Shown here one piece after another: positions 37,101 to 44,378 of a stretch of 64,000 bases of DNA. Made by a program: the position numbers and the translations under genes. The stretch lies in IMG/VR virus record IMGVR_UViG_3300009103_000015, positions 1 to 64,000 of that record, one strand, 5' to 3'. How positions within the stretch are numbered: position 1 is the first letter of the stretch; each line of letters opens with the position of its first letter. The notes under the pieces are model-generated. The model did not search any database and was not told where the DNA came from. It saw only the letters and a list, made by a program, of their open reading frames with translations. This DNA is from a virus.

Positions 37101-38129
37101 ATACACGCAGTATCTGAATCTGTTTCAATCACTCAATTCCAAGAAAGATTAAGAAAGATACTAGCAAGAATCATAACAGAATCAATCTCTATATCTGAAG
37201 TAGAACAACGTGTAAGAAATATCAGTAGAATTGATACTGCTTCAATCTCAATCTCTGAAACCAATGAGAGATTAAGAAAAGTATTAGCTAGAATCATAAC
37301 TGAAACTATTGGTATCACAGAAACATTAGATAGACTTTCAAACAAACGTAGAGTTGTATCTGAATCAATTTGGGTTTATGAGTTTAGAGGAAGAGCAAGA
37401 GAGTTAATCAGAGCAATAATAAATGAAACACTATCCATATCTGATTCTGCAATTAATGTAAGAGGTAGAATAAAATCAATAGCAGATACTGTCACAATAA
37501 CAGAACTGATTTCCAAATCAATCATTCTGATAAAGATGATTTCGGATTCAGTAGGAATAACAGAATCTACAAACATAAGAAAATTGATTTCTGTAAAGAT
37601 TGCAGAAGTAGTTTCAATCACAGAATCAGTGATACGAATAAGACCTGTAATAAGAGTAATCACAGAATCAATAGGAATCACAGAATCAGTATTATCATTC
37701 CTCATTCGTGATATAATCAAAGTCATATCAGAATCAGTTTCAATCGCAGAAGAATCTGTTGTTTCAAGATGGATTGGATTAGTATCTACAATATCTAGAG
37801 TTAGATTAGAAAGTGTAAGCATAAGCAGAATATTAACCGAGAAAGATTCAGTATCAAGAATAGTAAGAATCACAGAAGTTGTATCAAAGATATTCACAAT
37901 CGCAGAATTAGAAACAATATCAAGAATAATAACCTCAAAACTATTCACTTCCAGAATAGTAAGTGTGAAAGAGTTCAAATCTTACAGAAGAATATTTGAG
38001 TTCTTATCTAGAATATACTCACAGAAAGAAACATCTTCAGAAATAAAATCTAGTGAAATACAAGAATCAGTCGTGAGAAATGTTAAAAGTGCTGTATCTA
38101 GAATAAGAAATATCTTTAAATTTGAATAG
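28149..38129 (+). CDS. Giant 3,326-residue repeat fibre protein
   Basis: TTG start followed by 9.98 kb without a stop. Two repeat types alternate in the first 60 percent. One is a pentad-like run such as VFQSNIFDSDVFQ ([ST][ND][IV]F[QD]). The other is a 20-residue unit, ISESVGITESxxRxRxLxRI. From about base 34000 to 37780 only the 20-residue unit occurs, roughly 60 times in a row. No cysteine-rich or catalytic region. The pattern suggests a beta-solenoid or fibrous rod. Genes on both sides are virion proteins. The long antisense frames here are products of the repeat and not genes. Confidence 0.85.
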   Translation: MAILKVFQNSIFDSDLFQAQTIGKTFQSNIFDSDIFQQIPTLTSIDNVFQTDIFQKVYGGKLLFQKQYTISTSSEIAKVFQSSIFDSDLFQTTSFTPTIYPKKVFQNNIFQNVLFQTKQLANAGKYIFQSGLFQADVFDVPNLIKISISEMMSIIEVQPEKVMGFVNTFNDSAIEILMTIYKVMGKTKTAGLDAVSTTELQYHTRARKNHIQEVLDLSEFISFSKKTDNTSVEKVFQSNIFQSSVFQKKYKRIRESADKVFSSIYQSDVFQTLGFKLLDIPNVFTSIFQKDIFQVAHTVSNPAPFQTNIFQSNIFHITVKIKHAINESVAISESVSFAKGKPQTISDNVGISEQNNYIENALGQAKSETRNESLSITESISFVKKKVKTVSEDVSVVEVLDAEAKRDPNVVAKLFQTNIFDQDIFQKRFLLKRLQISKVFQLNIFDTDIFQQVFNPDVITKIFQTNVFSTKLFQQETKHSALGIIQSIFQVGLFQSDTFQTIVPIPKIPALDSVGITETISTRRIRKNPKSVSENISISEGLVSRKGDVKTISESIGVSDSLSSQSGFVRTTTENVSISESISFKKHKQIDETINVSESVIRPRGIVRTISDGLGITESIVRPRPITRIINETISITESLVKPWFKRIDEAVGITESVQRVRKLIRTFNENISITETGKPEFYRLSEKFFEKVFQTNVFQQDVFQKKYDANAIKKAIFQSFFQSDIFQQAYQPLARTKKTVFQTDIFDSKLFQFEYNVEKPLARLFQRSVFQNNIFQARKLFKPSTSVKKLFQTNVFQTDYRKRVFQQAFDTAVIKIRNVFSGIYQYPLFQAPEPIRKPIEEIEGISESLVVIGGKPQSIPETINVVESTSRSRTLVRSISDSVGVSDTIPYYKQRTWKIPQSDTIGVTEEITTKKRQVTYFVNKIFQTDIFDQDIFQKKWDQHKLITKVFQSNIFDTDIFSQGFNKFIIPSIFQTNVFGGKFWQKQYDTRKLGKYIFTTVFQSDVFQAPFKKKKSVVDTIGISESSSKVKGFVKKVDESLGITETLSKIVRKTITKSISETVGISEIKKFAKSLQVTVTENVEIIDLTRKKLERVIFTIPRIFQTNIFDQDVFQKLWDPTATAISKIFQSNVFDTDVFQQAFSTNIKPKIFDQDIFQVNVFQTKSHDILKKSKSIFTGGIFQVNVFQTPQKLTKSVYDNVGIVESAIKKVIPQISKSISESVGVVESSSKSVGKTKTVPLDNVGITETTGYAKLLKKSISDSVSILDLTRKKLEQVIFTIPRIFQTNIFQQPTSSYPKYIFQKLWDPSSTSIAKVFQSDVFDNDLFQQASDTNIKPKVFTSIFQHNIFQTKQQDLAKKSKVVFQVKVFHSNVFQSAIQVKKTIYDTIGVVESTVRKIIPQISKSISENLGIVESISKSIGKTKTVPTDSVGITESTGFAKLLKKSVSDTVGIIDLTRYNKEQTIFTIPRVFQTNIFDNDVFQQLWDPSSTSISKVFQSNIFDTDVFQQGFFTNIKSKVFQNIFQHNVFQTKIFDIKKKATKIFQVKVFDFKVFQSPIGIFKAIYDTVNVAESTVKKIIPQISKSINENVGISESENKSIGITKTAPTDSVSISETTQFAKKLTKTITESAITIYDFTKHFKKQTIFTIPKVFQSNVFDTDVFQTLYNPLATAFSKVFQSNVFDQDVFQKAYDSVIRPAVFTSVFQSKVFQKAVDTRKIRTKPFQYKVFQYNVFQAPQLLKESIYETVNVNESIATRKENVVRAQKTDTVGITESVSTVKGIAKDTTESVGIVETVYKSIGVVKSVTEPVSVVEVLTKFDWRKITFIYKVFQDFFQENVFQQQYNIFPFSGRRTAKIKKLFQSNVFDNDVFQSKVFDLDIIPRVFNQWVFQQPSDEYPYPVFQRLYKLSEHEETRTKIFQQNIFQSNLFSVRLPLHIEYKQEYGTDPPIAINESISIVLGKNQRINENIGISESISFNTAQNQTISESVGITENFSRSRSLVRIFTEELPILMFRDGWLTPRNLVRTIDETVGITETKTFLQGMIKTISESVSVDEFRQRLRKPIVRSIAEAISIAESVVRVRPVIRSIFEDVFIDGFSYEGIGKAVRDRTRIVSETVSVDEFRQRLRKLLVRTVSDNVSIADVPNKARGIARTLSDSLGITDLSVRTRNRIKSISDSVSITESIVRVFTLARSINETVNVEMFRDRARVIARSISESIGIIESTVYARILNRILSESVSVEEALSKARTLSRIISDSVGLTELPKTARTISRAVADSIGLTESISKARTLARSISDSVDISEFRGKARDLIRVFVNETVGIVESTSRVRSLARSVVENIGITDVISKARTLVRSVSDSIGITESLVKARSIARGIVESTGIVESIGRARGVARTITDSLEMYEFGWLGLRLPLRVLGRSRIVNESLAISESPTSVRGRLKRIAESIGITEAKSKALGFVRTLTESAISITETLNRVRAVSRPISESVGITDARDIQRALSRILSENVAVSESLVKVRTMIRVLSESVAISEVPTKVRIILRMISESIGITETISRARGLYKIINESVGITMFRNSGRLIARIISDSIGITEAKNIFRNRFRAIQESVSLTEAIVRIRSLSRIISDNVAVAEVSEKIRIILRSISESISIAETVARSRTLSRMLSESVSVTQFRNSARIIARVITESISISETAIRVRGIARILQESVGLVESIDIQRALSRIRAETIAITESTSKFRLRLRSIVESVGITEVPVRVRGLSRIISESVGITMFRNSARLIARIISESISVAESITTLRGRLRAIIESIGITDVPTRAKTIARIILETVAVEDFRGRARELIRVIVNESVAITEAIHKQFFIARAISEGIAIAESIVRSRGLSRIISESTSISESLVRLRTLSRAIAEVVNTTEFRGRARELLARVISESIAITESSIKVRGRLKRIAESVAITPETTSRAIGFVRTVPLDVIGITESFSKVRGRIHAVSESVSITQFQERLRKILARIITESISISEVEQRVRNISRIDTASISISETNERLRKVLARIITETIGITETLDRLSNKRRVVSESIWVYEFRGRARELIRAIINETLSISDSAINVRGRIKSIADTVTITELISKSIILIKMISDSVGITESTNIRKLISVKIAEVVSITESVIRIRPVIRVITESIGITESVLSFLIRDIIKVISESVSIAEESVVSRWIGLVSTISRVRLESVSISRILTEKDSVSRIVRITEVVSKIFTIAELETISRIITSKLFTSRIVSVKEFKSYRRIFEFLSRIYSQKETSSEIKSSEIQESVVRNVKSAVSRIRNIFKFE
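31434..33620 (+). repeat. Higher-order repeat of about 540-560 bp, four copies
   Basis: The block that begins with the residues [VT]IFTIP[RK][VI]FQ starts at bases 31434, 31976, 32537 and 33080. Each copy contains FQ pentads, a K(K)IIPQISKSI segment and ISES units in the same order. Copies differ at many positions, so they are old or diversified duplications within the giant gene. Confidence 0.7.
34000..37780 (+). repeat. Tandem 60-bp (20-residue) coding repeat array
   Basis: Consensus residues are ISESVGITE at one end and R-x-x-x-RI at the other, recurring every 20 residues. Occasional insertions replace the middle, such as the MFRNSAR and EFRGRARELIR variants, which themselves recur. Nucleotide copies are diverged, so this is a protein-level array and not a CRISPR. 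Confidence 0.75.
38111..38123 (+). promoter_or_regulatory. TATA box inside the 3' end of the giant gene
   Basis: TATCTTTAAATTT is centred about 28 nt before the ATG at 38145, allowing genes downstream to be transcribed independently of the 10-kb gene. Confidence 0.4.
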
Positions 38130-38144
38130 ATTAATGAATAGAGT

Positions 38145-38495
38145 ATGGCAACTTATGAAGATGCAGTTATCAGAATCGGAAATAAAGGAACTGTAATAGA
38201 TGTGAAAATGTATTCAGTATCTGCCGATGGAAATACTCAAACTGCATTAGATCTATCTGCTGGAAATTCATATCAGATTGAGTTCAAAAGAAAAGATTCT
38301 ACAACTCAAGTTGTCACAGCAACCGTAAAGAATGGAAGTGGAACAGATGGTATTCTCACATATACTGACACAGGTGGAGCTGTCTTTGCTCACACTAGTG
38401 CAAAAAGAGGTAGATGGGAAGTAAGAGGAATCATTAATTATGCTTCAGGCAACGTTTTTAAAGGAAGCTGGGAAGGTTTTACTGTTGGCGAATAG
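38145..38495 (+). CDS. Baseplate-upper-protein-like beta-sandwich, 116 aa
   Basis: An all-beta domain with the pattern of BppU-type N-terminal or similar fibre-docking modules: a polarised strand series (IGNKGTVIDVKMYS, NSYQIEFKRKD, GRWEVRGIINY) with a C-terminal WEGFTVGE. In other phages such domains attach fibres to the baseplate. It directly follows the giant fibre gene, which fits an attachment role. Confidence 0.6.
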   Translation: MATYEDAVIRIGNKGTVIDVKMYSVSADGNTQTALDLSAGNSYQIEFKRKDSTTQVVTATVKNGSGTDGILTYTDTGGAVFAHTSAKRGRWEVRGIINYASGNVFKGSWEGFTVGE

Positions 38496-39165
38496 AGAAC
38501 CAGATGTTGAAATTCGAGGTGGTAAAGTTGTTAAAAGAAAATATGAATCAAAAGAAGATTTTGATAATAGAGATAATGAAGAAAAAGTTGTAAGTGGAAT
38601 TAATCCAAAATATATTCAAGGTAATAGAAAATACAGTCAAGAAGAACAAACAAAGAAAGCTTTAGCTGACTTGAAATCAATAGGAACTGAAAGAATAAAA
38701 AAAATTACCTGTATGTGTTGTGAGAAAACATTTGGAGATCATTCTCATAAAGACTTGTTAAGATGTGTTCAATTATTACAAAATACTAATTGTGCATGGG
38801 GTTATGAATTAGCTGAATACAAAGCAATAGAAAAAATGCAAATAGAAGAACTAAGATCAAAACAAACTTCTGAAATGCAAGAAGATAAAGGAGATATGGA
38901 AAATCCTGAATGGAAAGATGTAGATATGTCACAGGAAGGAGAGAAAGAAATGCTTGATAAAATAAAAGGGGATATGGATTCTCATGAATCAAATATAGAG
39001 AAAATTGACATGGATGAATTAGATGAGAAAGGTTCAACAATGTTTGAAACTAAAGATGAAGATGGAAATAATGTAGTAGTAGAAGCTATCGATCCAGAAT
39101 CAGATTTAGGTAAGAAAATACTTAAAGAAGAGAGAGAGAAGAAGAAACATGGCAAATCTAACTGA
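38485..39165 (+). CDS. Pre-portal acidic protein with ESK motif and zinc site
   Basis: About 226 residues if started at TTG 38485; the frame is open back to 38440. Contains KYESKEDFDN (base 38545), the same motif as the genes in 1-7829. CMCCEKTFGDHSHKD and a later C could bind zinc. The C-terminal half is a charged helix. Position just before portal suggests a head-assembly role. Start uncertain. Confidence 0.6.
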   Translation: MANREPDVEIRGGKVVKRKYESKEDFDNRDNEEKVVSGINPKYIQGNRKYSQEEQTKKALADLKSIGTERIKKITCMCCEKTFGDHSHKDLLRCVQLLQNTNCAWGYELAEYKAIEKMQIEELRSKQTSEMQEDKGDMENPEWKDVDMSQEGEKEMLDKIKGDMDSHESNIEKIDMDELDEKGSTMFETKDEDGNNVVVEAIDPESDLGKKILKEEREKKKHGKSN

Positions 39166-39259
39166 AACAGCAGGTGGTAAGTGTGATAGATGTAATCATC
39201 ATCAGAAGTATCATAAGACACAACAATGTTCATTCGAGAACTGTTCTTGTGGCAAATAA
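39149..39259 (+). CDS. Zinc mini-protein, 36 aa
   Basis: CDRCNHH followed by CSFENCSCGK, giving a C2H2/C4 site. Overlaps the previous gene by 17 nt. A T-rich box follows before portal. Function unknown. Confidence 0.55.
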   Translation: MANLTETAGGKCDRCNHHQKYHKTQQCSFENCSCGK

Positions 39260-39271
39260 AAGATTTTTAAG
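39260..39271 (+). promoter_or_regulatory. TATA-like box before portal
   Basis: AAGATTTTTAAG lies about 35 nt before the portal ATG, so a leader of about 8 nt would be expected. Confidence 0.35.
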
Positions 39272-39300
39272 ACATGATTAATCACTAATTTTGTGAGATT

Positions 39301-41337
39301 ATGGGTATTGTAAAAGCATTTGAAACTGCATTTCAAACTTTCAATAATTATCTAAGTAATATTACAAGAAAGAGAAACGCATCAATAGTCGGTCCGTCAA
39401 AACAGATTACAGGTGAATATCCACAGGTAGATTTTTCAAAGTTATATGATTATTATCATCATTGGGATCAGGTCAAAAAAGCAATAGATACAATGCATCA
39501 GAAATTTATGGGTGCTGGAATTAGAATTGAAATTGATGATGATTATTTACAAGAGTTTGTAGAGAAATGGATGGAAGTAGTAAACTTCCAAAAGAAGATG
39601 TCAGATTTCTTCTTGAATGTTATCGTCACAGGTAATGGAGTTCTAGAATTACAATACACAGATGAAAACAAACTTGGAAATATTGAAGTTATTCCAATGC
39701 AAACTATATGGAGAGTTTTCAGAGATGAATTTGGAAATGAAATCAAAATCGTTCAGAATATAGACGGTGTTTTCAAAGAATTAGATCCAGCAAACTATCT
39801 TCATTGGACAATCAATAATCCAGATAGACAGGCATTTGGAAAATCAGAATTTTTCACATTGGCAAGTCCAAGAACTGTTTCTGCAAAATTAGATCCAATC
39901 ACTGGAGAAGCAGTAAATGATGAACGTTCACTAATGGCTTTGTTAGATGCTCAAGCAGAACTTCAAAACGCAGAAGTTGAAATTAAAAAGTTAATGGCAA
40001 AACCTAGAATATTTGCTTCATTCCCAGCAATGCCACAAGATCAATTAAACAAATTACAAAAAGAATTACAAGATCCAAATACATCACAAACCATTTGGGC
40101 ATTTGATAGAGAAGCAAAAATGGTAGAAGCAAACGTATCTCCACAAGGAAAGTATAATGATTATGCACAGAACGTAGATGATCATATTGATATTGGAACT
40201 GGATTTGCTAGTAAAGTAATTAGAAGTCCACAGGGATTCAGTTATTCTTCAAGTCAAACTCCATTCGATGTCATGGATCAAAGAATGAATGATATGCAAT
40301 CTGATGCTAGAGAAATGATTCGTGATGATATACTAAGACCATTATTCAACTCTTGGGGATTCGAGGACTTTGATGATTATGATATTACAATTTCATTCAT
40401 GCCAAGTGTAAGAAGACTTGCTATGGAAGATATTAGAAATTTACCTTTAGATGCTGTATCTCCAGAAGAGAAAAGAGAACTTCTAAAGAACTTACATATT
40501 CCACTTAATGATGATTTGTGGGAAGAGTTTAATGCTAAGCAACAAGCAACAGGTTCGTTGACAGGCATTCAAGATTCAGGTCAAGGACAAGGACAGAAAG
40601 TTCCATTGACAAGTCCAAAGTCTGCAATATCTCCTATCGCTGGAAACCCAAGAACTCAAAGTGATGGTTCAACTAACTTAGATAAACCAGAACAAGCAGA
40701 TGCTCCAACTCCAAGTAGAACTGATGATAGACCTGTTCCAACAATCAAAAAGAAAACAGAATCATTTGATAATCATATACTAAGTAATCCAAAAGAATTT
40801 GAAGCTTATATTAAGAAAACAATCAGTGAGAGTATTAAGAAATCTATGGAAGATATTTCAACTCCTAGAAATAATTCATCTTGGAGAGGAGATGAAAAAC
40901 CAAAACCAGATCAGGAGAAAAAGAAATATGAATTGAGTCCTAAGATAAACACTAGTGATCTATATGTTTCAGGTGGTCTTAATGATGAAGATGGAAAACC
41001 ATCATTAACAGATCCTACAATAGAACAACATCTAAAAGATCAGTTAGGAAAACCAGATTCAATAATTCCAAAAGAAGAGAAAGAGAAGAAGGGTATAGAT
41101 GGAAAAACAATAGCATACAGAGGTAAGAACGCACCAAATCCAAACGACAATTATGACATAACTGGTCCTATTGATCCAAAGAGAGAAAAGACTGCTCCAG
41201 CTAATCCAGTTGGACAAGTTCCACAGAGTATGATAAAGAGAATTGAGAAAGAAATCCTAGACGGTGATCCAGAAAAGATTGACAAGTTGAGATCTCTATT
41301 GGAGACCGATGTTGGAGAAGAAGAAGAAAGAAGATAA
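39301..41337 (+). CDS. Portal protein
   Basis: 678 residues. The N-terminal 400 residues show the portal pattern: YHHWDQVKKAIDTMHQKF, LNVIVTGNGVLEL, HWTINNPDRQAFGKSEF and FSYSSSQTPFDVMDQRM. The last 200 residues are a lysine/proline-rich extension not usual for portals, probably inside the capsid or tail-facing. Forms the dodecameric DNA gate to which terminase docks. Followed immediately by capsid genes. Confidence 0.88.
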   Translation: MGIVKAFETAFQTFNNYLSNITRKRNASIVGPSKQITGEYPQVDFSKLYDYYHHWDQVKKAIDTMHQKFMGAGIRIEIDDDYLQEFVEKWMEVVNFQKKMSDFFLNVIVTGNGVLELQYTDENKLGNIEVIPMQTIWRVFRDEFGNEIKIVQNIDGVFKELDPANYLHWTINNPDRQAFGKSEFFTLASPRTVSAKLDPITGEAVNDERSLMALLDAQAELQNAEVEIKKLMAKPRIFASFPAMPQDQLNKLQKELQDPNTSQTIWAFDREAKMVEANVSPQGKYNDYAQNVDDHIDIGTGFASKVIRSPQGFSYSSSQTPFDVMDQRMNDMQSDAREMIRDDILRPLFNSWGFEDFDDYDITISFMPSVRRLAMEDIRNLPLDAVSPEEKRELLKNLHIPLNDDLWEEFNAKQQATGSLTGIQDSGQGQGQKVPLTSPKSAISPIAGNPRTQSDGSTNLDKPEQADAPTPSRTDDRPVPTIKKKTESFDNHILSNPKEFEAYIKKTISESIKKSMEDISTPRNNSSWRGDEKPKPDQEKKKYELSPKINTSDLYVSGGLNDEDGKPSLTDPTIEQHLKDQLGKPDSIIPKEEKEKKGIDGKTIAYRGKNAPNPNDNYDITGPIDPKREKTAPANPVGQVPQSMIKRIEKEILDGDPEKIDKLRSLLETDVGEEEERR

Positions 41338-41545
41338 ATGGTGGAAAAGACCTCCTAGAAGTTCTAGAATCTGCTTAAGATGTGAGCATAAATACTCATC
41401 ACATATTGATGTTAGATGTTTGAAAATCGTAAGTAGAAAGCCTAGAGTTGAATGTGAATGTAGAGGTTTTATTGCTAATGAATACGAATTAGAATTAGCG
41501 AACAAGAGAGAAAAAAATGCTTTAAAAGGAGAAATCAATAAATAA
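41309..41545 (+). CDS. Basic zinc protein between portal and capsid genes, 78 aa
   Basis: Overlaps the portal end by 29 nt. A basic N-terminus (EKKKKEDKWWKRPP), CLRCEHKYSSH and a CECRGF ending give a zinc site related to the CxCxC set. The role is unknown. Location suggests a head-assembly accessory. Confidence 0.6.
   Translation: MLEKKKKEDKWWKRPPRSSRICLRCEHKYSSHIDVRCLKIVSRKPRVECECRGFIANEYELELANKREKNALKGEINK
41519..41530 (+). promoter_or_regulatory. TATA box for the capsid gene
   Basis: GCTTTAAAAGGA is centred about 29 nt before the ATG at 41554 and overlaps the end of the preceding gene. An independent promoter is expected for the most abundant virion protein. Confidence 0.45.
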
Positions 41546-41553
41546 TCATAGTC

Positions 41554-44304
41554 ATGACTTTGAAAAAACGTGTCACAGAATACTTTGATGATGAAGACCT
41601 GAAAAGTATTAACTCTAAAGAAGTGAATCCAGATGAGAAAGAATGTGAGAGTTGTGGTTTCAAAACAGCAGATAATGAAGAATTTGAAGACCATTTACAA
41701 TCTCATAAGGATATTTCAGATGAGTTTTGGAATAACAATTATAATAATTTTGTAAATTATCAACTAGCAAATCTTAAGAAGAAAACAGGAACTGAAAGTG
41801 TTGATCTTCTCATGGGAAAGATTTCAGCACAAGAAGGTAAGAAAATCAAAGGAACTCTAGCTTATGCTGGTGTTTCATTAAACAACAGATTATATCTTCC
41901 AGAACAATTAGCAAAAGGCGATGGTCAAACATTACCACTTATAGTAAATCATGCTTCAACTTCAGGTGCTGAAGGAGAACTTCATAGACTTCCAGATACA
42001 TTTAGAGAAGGATTAGTAAATGGAAAAGAAATGAAAGTAGGAACTGTTAAACTTAATTGGGATCCAGAAGCATTAACATTGTATTATTCAGGAGAAGTAG
42101 ATGATGAGTTTTTCCAAAAAGAAATTGGAGAAGCTGATATGGCAGTATCTCTAGGAATGTATTATGATGCAAACTCGCCTCAAGTTTGTGATAAAGAATG
42201 TTATACAGTCATAAAAGGTGGAGAATTTTCTGAAGTTTCATTGGTCTATCATGCAGGTTTTCCAATAGCAACTATTGAAGCAAATGAAGCTGTTCTAAGA
42301 AAGAAAGGTATGGAAGCATTAAAGTTTTCAAGAACTGAAGATCCATTACCTTGTTCAAAGAAATCTGAAGAAGCACTCGGTCCTCACAGTCCAGAATATG
42401 ATCAGGTCATCAATGATCCTAATGAAAATCCAACAACTTCAGGTAGAGGAGTAGGAAATATTCAACCTGAAACTAGAGTAGCTCAAAGAAGAATGGATGA
42501 AAATGAAATTGGAGTCACATCATCTAATGATTTGGAAAAATCAAAAGAAGAAGTTTCTGGTCCACCAACTTCTACAACACCAACAGTTATTCGTGAAAAA
42601 AATACATATAAAGAGAGTTTAAATAGTAAGAACAAGATTATGTCTGACGAAATTGACAAAAACGAAATATCAGCCGAACCAAAAGCTGAAAACACAGAAA
42701 CCGAAGAAGAAGAAATAAAATCTAAAGATGCAGAATCACAAGCATCTGGAACTTTTTCTGATGGTGGCGGTGCTCAATGCGAAGACCAAGGTAAAATTTG
42801 GGATGCAGAGACCGAGAAATGTGTTGATGTAAACGGTTCAGTTCAAAAGGAAGTCCCTTCTGGCGTTAAGACTAACGTTTCAGATGGTGGCAAGTCAGGA
42901 GAAAACAGAAGAGTTAGACCAACATCTTATCGTAGAAGTTCTGTTCCAAACGCAGATATTGCTTCAGAAAAACGAAGAGTAAAAGAATATTACAAGAAAT
43001 TGGATAGACTTGAAGCTCTACGTGGTATGAAAGTATCAGAAGCAAGAATCAAAGCAAAAGAACAATACTTGAAAGAAAAACGATTAGATAGTTTAATTCG
43101 TGGTGCTAAAGAAAGTGCAAGACCAAAAGCTATTGTAAGTCGCAAGACAGCAAAAGCTGGTGAAGCATTTGGCAAAGTAAAAGCTGACGAGAAAGAAGTC
43201 ACTGGTCCAGCAAGATGGTATCAAGCCATCAAGAACGAAGAGAACGTTCCAAATTCATTTATCTGGCACGTTAACAAACAAGGAATCTTCGAGAACAGTG
43301 ATCAACGTTTCATCAAATCTTACGATGCTAACGAAAACACCCAATATGCTCCTTTGACATCAGACCAAAAGAAAGCTTCCGAAGCAGTGACTGGTCCAGC
43401 AGGTAATGATTTCATGAGAATCATGTCCGAGCAGGTTCTAGTATTGCCAAACGGAAAAGTAGTCACACCAATTCGTCAATTCTGTGAAACCAAAGTGTTG
43501 CCAACAGGCACAAAAGAAGCATTCTTCTATGACTTTGGTGCAGTAGGATTCAGCGACATCACTGAAGATGGTTCAACAGTTGTTGGAGAATCTGCAGTTG
43601 TTGTTAGATCTGCTGGTGGTCCAGCAGGTGCTAGAGGAACAAAACTCATTCTAGGTTATACTCAAATTGAGGAAAGCCCAATCGATTTGATTGCAAGTGC
43701 AAACAGATCATTCGCATTAGAATCAGTAAACGATGAATCAAAAGAAGTTGTAAACGTATCATACAACACAGATTCAGGTTCCGCAGGCGATGCTACAAAC
43801 AGAAAAGCAGTTGGTGGTGGTTCAAAAGCAAACAGATGGGTATCTCACAGTGGTTCACAAATCACAGCAGATGCATCTGGTCTTGGAAACTTAACTTTCG
43901 CTGGATTAGTTTCAGCAAAAGGAGTTATCGAAGATGAAGGTCTTGATCCTAGCAACTTAGTCACATACACAACAGGAAAAGCAATTCGTGATCTTGTATT
44001 TGATCCAGATCTCGATAGTTTCATATCCTTTAGTCGTCCAGCAATCATTACAGAAGCAACTGTCGAAAGAATCGCAGGAACTAATGTAGTAAGATCTTCT
44101 GCTTTAGCAAGTGGATCACAATCTGGATCTAGCAGATCCGTAATGTTTGTTCCAAACATTGCATTCGGCTTGATTTCAGGAAGAGATCTAACTATGGAAG
44201 CACAAAGAAGAAATGAGCTCCAATCAATTTTCTTGACTGGAACACAGAGGATTGCAGGATTCACAAAGAACGTGGAAGCAACCTGTCGTATATCTCACTT
44301 ATAG
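41554..44304 (+). CDS. Zinc finger / prohead protease / major capsid protein fusion
   Basis: 916 residues in one frame. First, a C2H2 finger (CESCGF...HLQSH, about residues 29-50). Next, a U35/S78-type prohead protease (about 80-260) with VNHASTSG, MAVSLGMYYD and EFSEVSLVYHAGFP at the expected spacing. Then an acidic, lysine-rich linker acting as a scaffold or delta region (about 260-500). The last 400 residues look like an HK97-fold capsid protein. Self-cleavage would release the mature capsid protein. Base use becomes less AT-rich in the capsid half, as in highly expressed genes. Confidence 0.85.
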   Translation: MTLKKRVTEYFDDEDLKSINSKEVNPDEKECESCGFKTADNEEFEDHLQSHKDISDEFWNNNYNNFVNYQLANLKKKTGTESVDLLMGKISAQEGKKIKGTLAYAGVSLNNRLYLPEQLAKGDGQTLPLIVNHASTSGAEGELHRLPDTFREGLVNGKEMKVGTVKLNWDPEALTLYYSGEVDDEFFQKEIGEADMAVSLGMYYDANSPQVCDKECYTVIKGGEFSEVSLVYHAGFPIATIEANEAVLRKKGMEALKFSRTEDPLPCSKKSEEALGPHSPEYDQVINDPNENPTTSGRGVGNIQPETRVAQRRMDENEIGVTSSNDLEKSKEEVSGPPTSTTPTVIREKNTYKESLNSKNKIMSDEIDKNEISAEPKAENTETEEEEIKSKDAESQASGTFSDGGGAQCEDQGKIWDAETEKCVDVNGSVQKEVPSGVKTNVSDGGKSGENRRVRPTSYRRSSVPNADIASEKRRVKEYYKKLDRLEALRGMKVSEARIKAKEQYLKEKRLDSLIRGAKESARPKAIVSRKTAKAGEAFGKVKADEKEVTGPARWYQAIKNEENVPNSFIWHVNKQGIFENSDQRFIKSYDANENTQYAPLTSDQKKASEAVTGPAGNDFMRIMSEQVLVLPNGKVVTPIRQFCETKVLPTGTKEAFFYDFGAVGFSDITEDGSTVVGESAVVVRSAGGPAGARGTKLILGYTQIEESPIDLIASANRSFALESVNDESKEVVNVSYNTDSGSAGDATNRKAVGGGSKANRWVSHSGSQITADASGLGNLTFAGLVSAKGVIEDEGLDPSNLVTYTTGKAIRDLVFDPDLDSFISFSRPAIITEATVERIAGTNVVRSSALASGSQSGSSRSVMFVPNIAFGLISGRDLTMEAQRRNELQSIFLTGTQRIAGFTKNVEATCRISHL

Positions 44305-44316
44305 GCTTAGAAAACT

Positions 44317-44345
44317 CATGGATAAAACCATGTTTCCCTTTTTTT
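44317..44345 (+). terminator. Hairpin plus T-tract after the capsid gene
   Basis: CATGG/CCATG stem with a 6-nt loop (44317-44332), then TTTCCC and a run of T. Placed 13 nt after the capsid stop and directly before the next TATA box. Confidence 0.6.
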
Positions 44346-44357
44346 ATATTTTTAAAC
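44345..44357 (+). promoter_or_regulatory. TATA box for the connector operon
   Basis: TATATTTTTAAAC is centred about 28 nt before the ATG at 44379. It overlaps the T-tract of the upstream terminator, a compact terminator-promoter junction. Confidence 0.55.
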
Positions 44358-44378
44358 AAGCAAGAGTGATAGTATAAT

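Noticed and set aside
34000-37780. CRISPR-like array of about 60-bp units
   Set aside because: Units are contiguous, diverged at the DNA level, in frame, and contain no conserved repeat/spacer alternation. It is coding repeat.
28388-37978. Long minus-strand open frames opposite the giant gene, up to 321 codons
   Set aside because: They arise from the codon pattern of the repeats (TCT/GAA/ATT read backwards), share its periodicity, and lack starts or coupling of their own.
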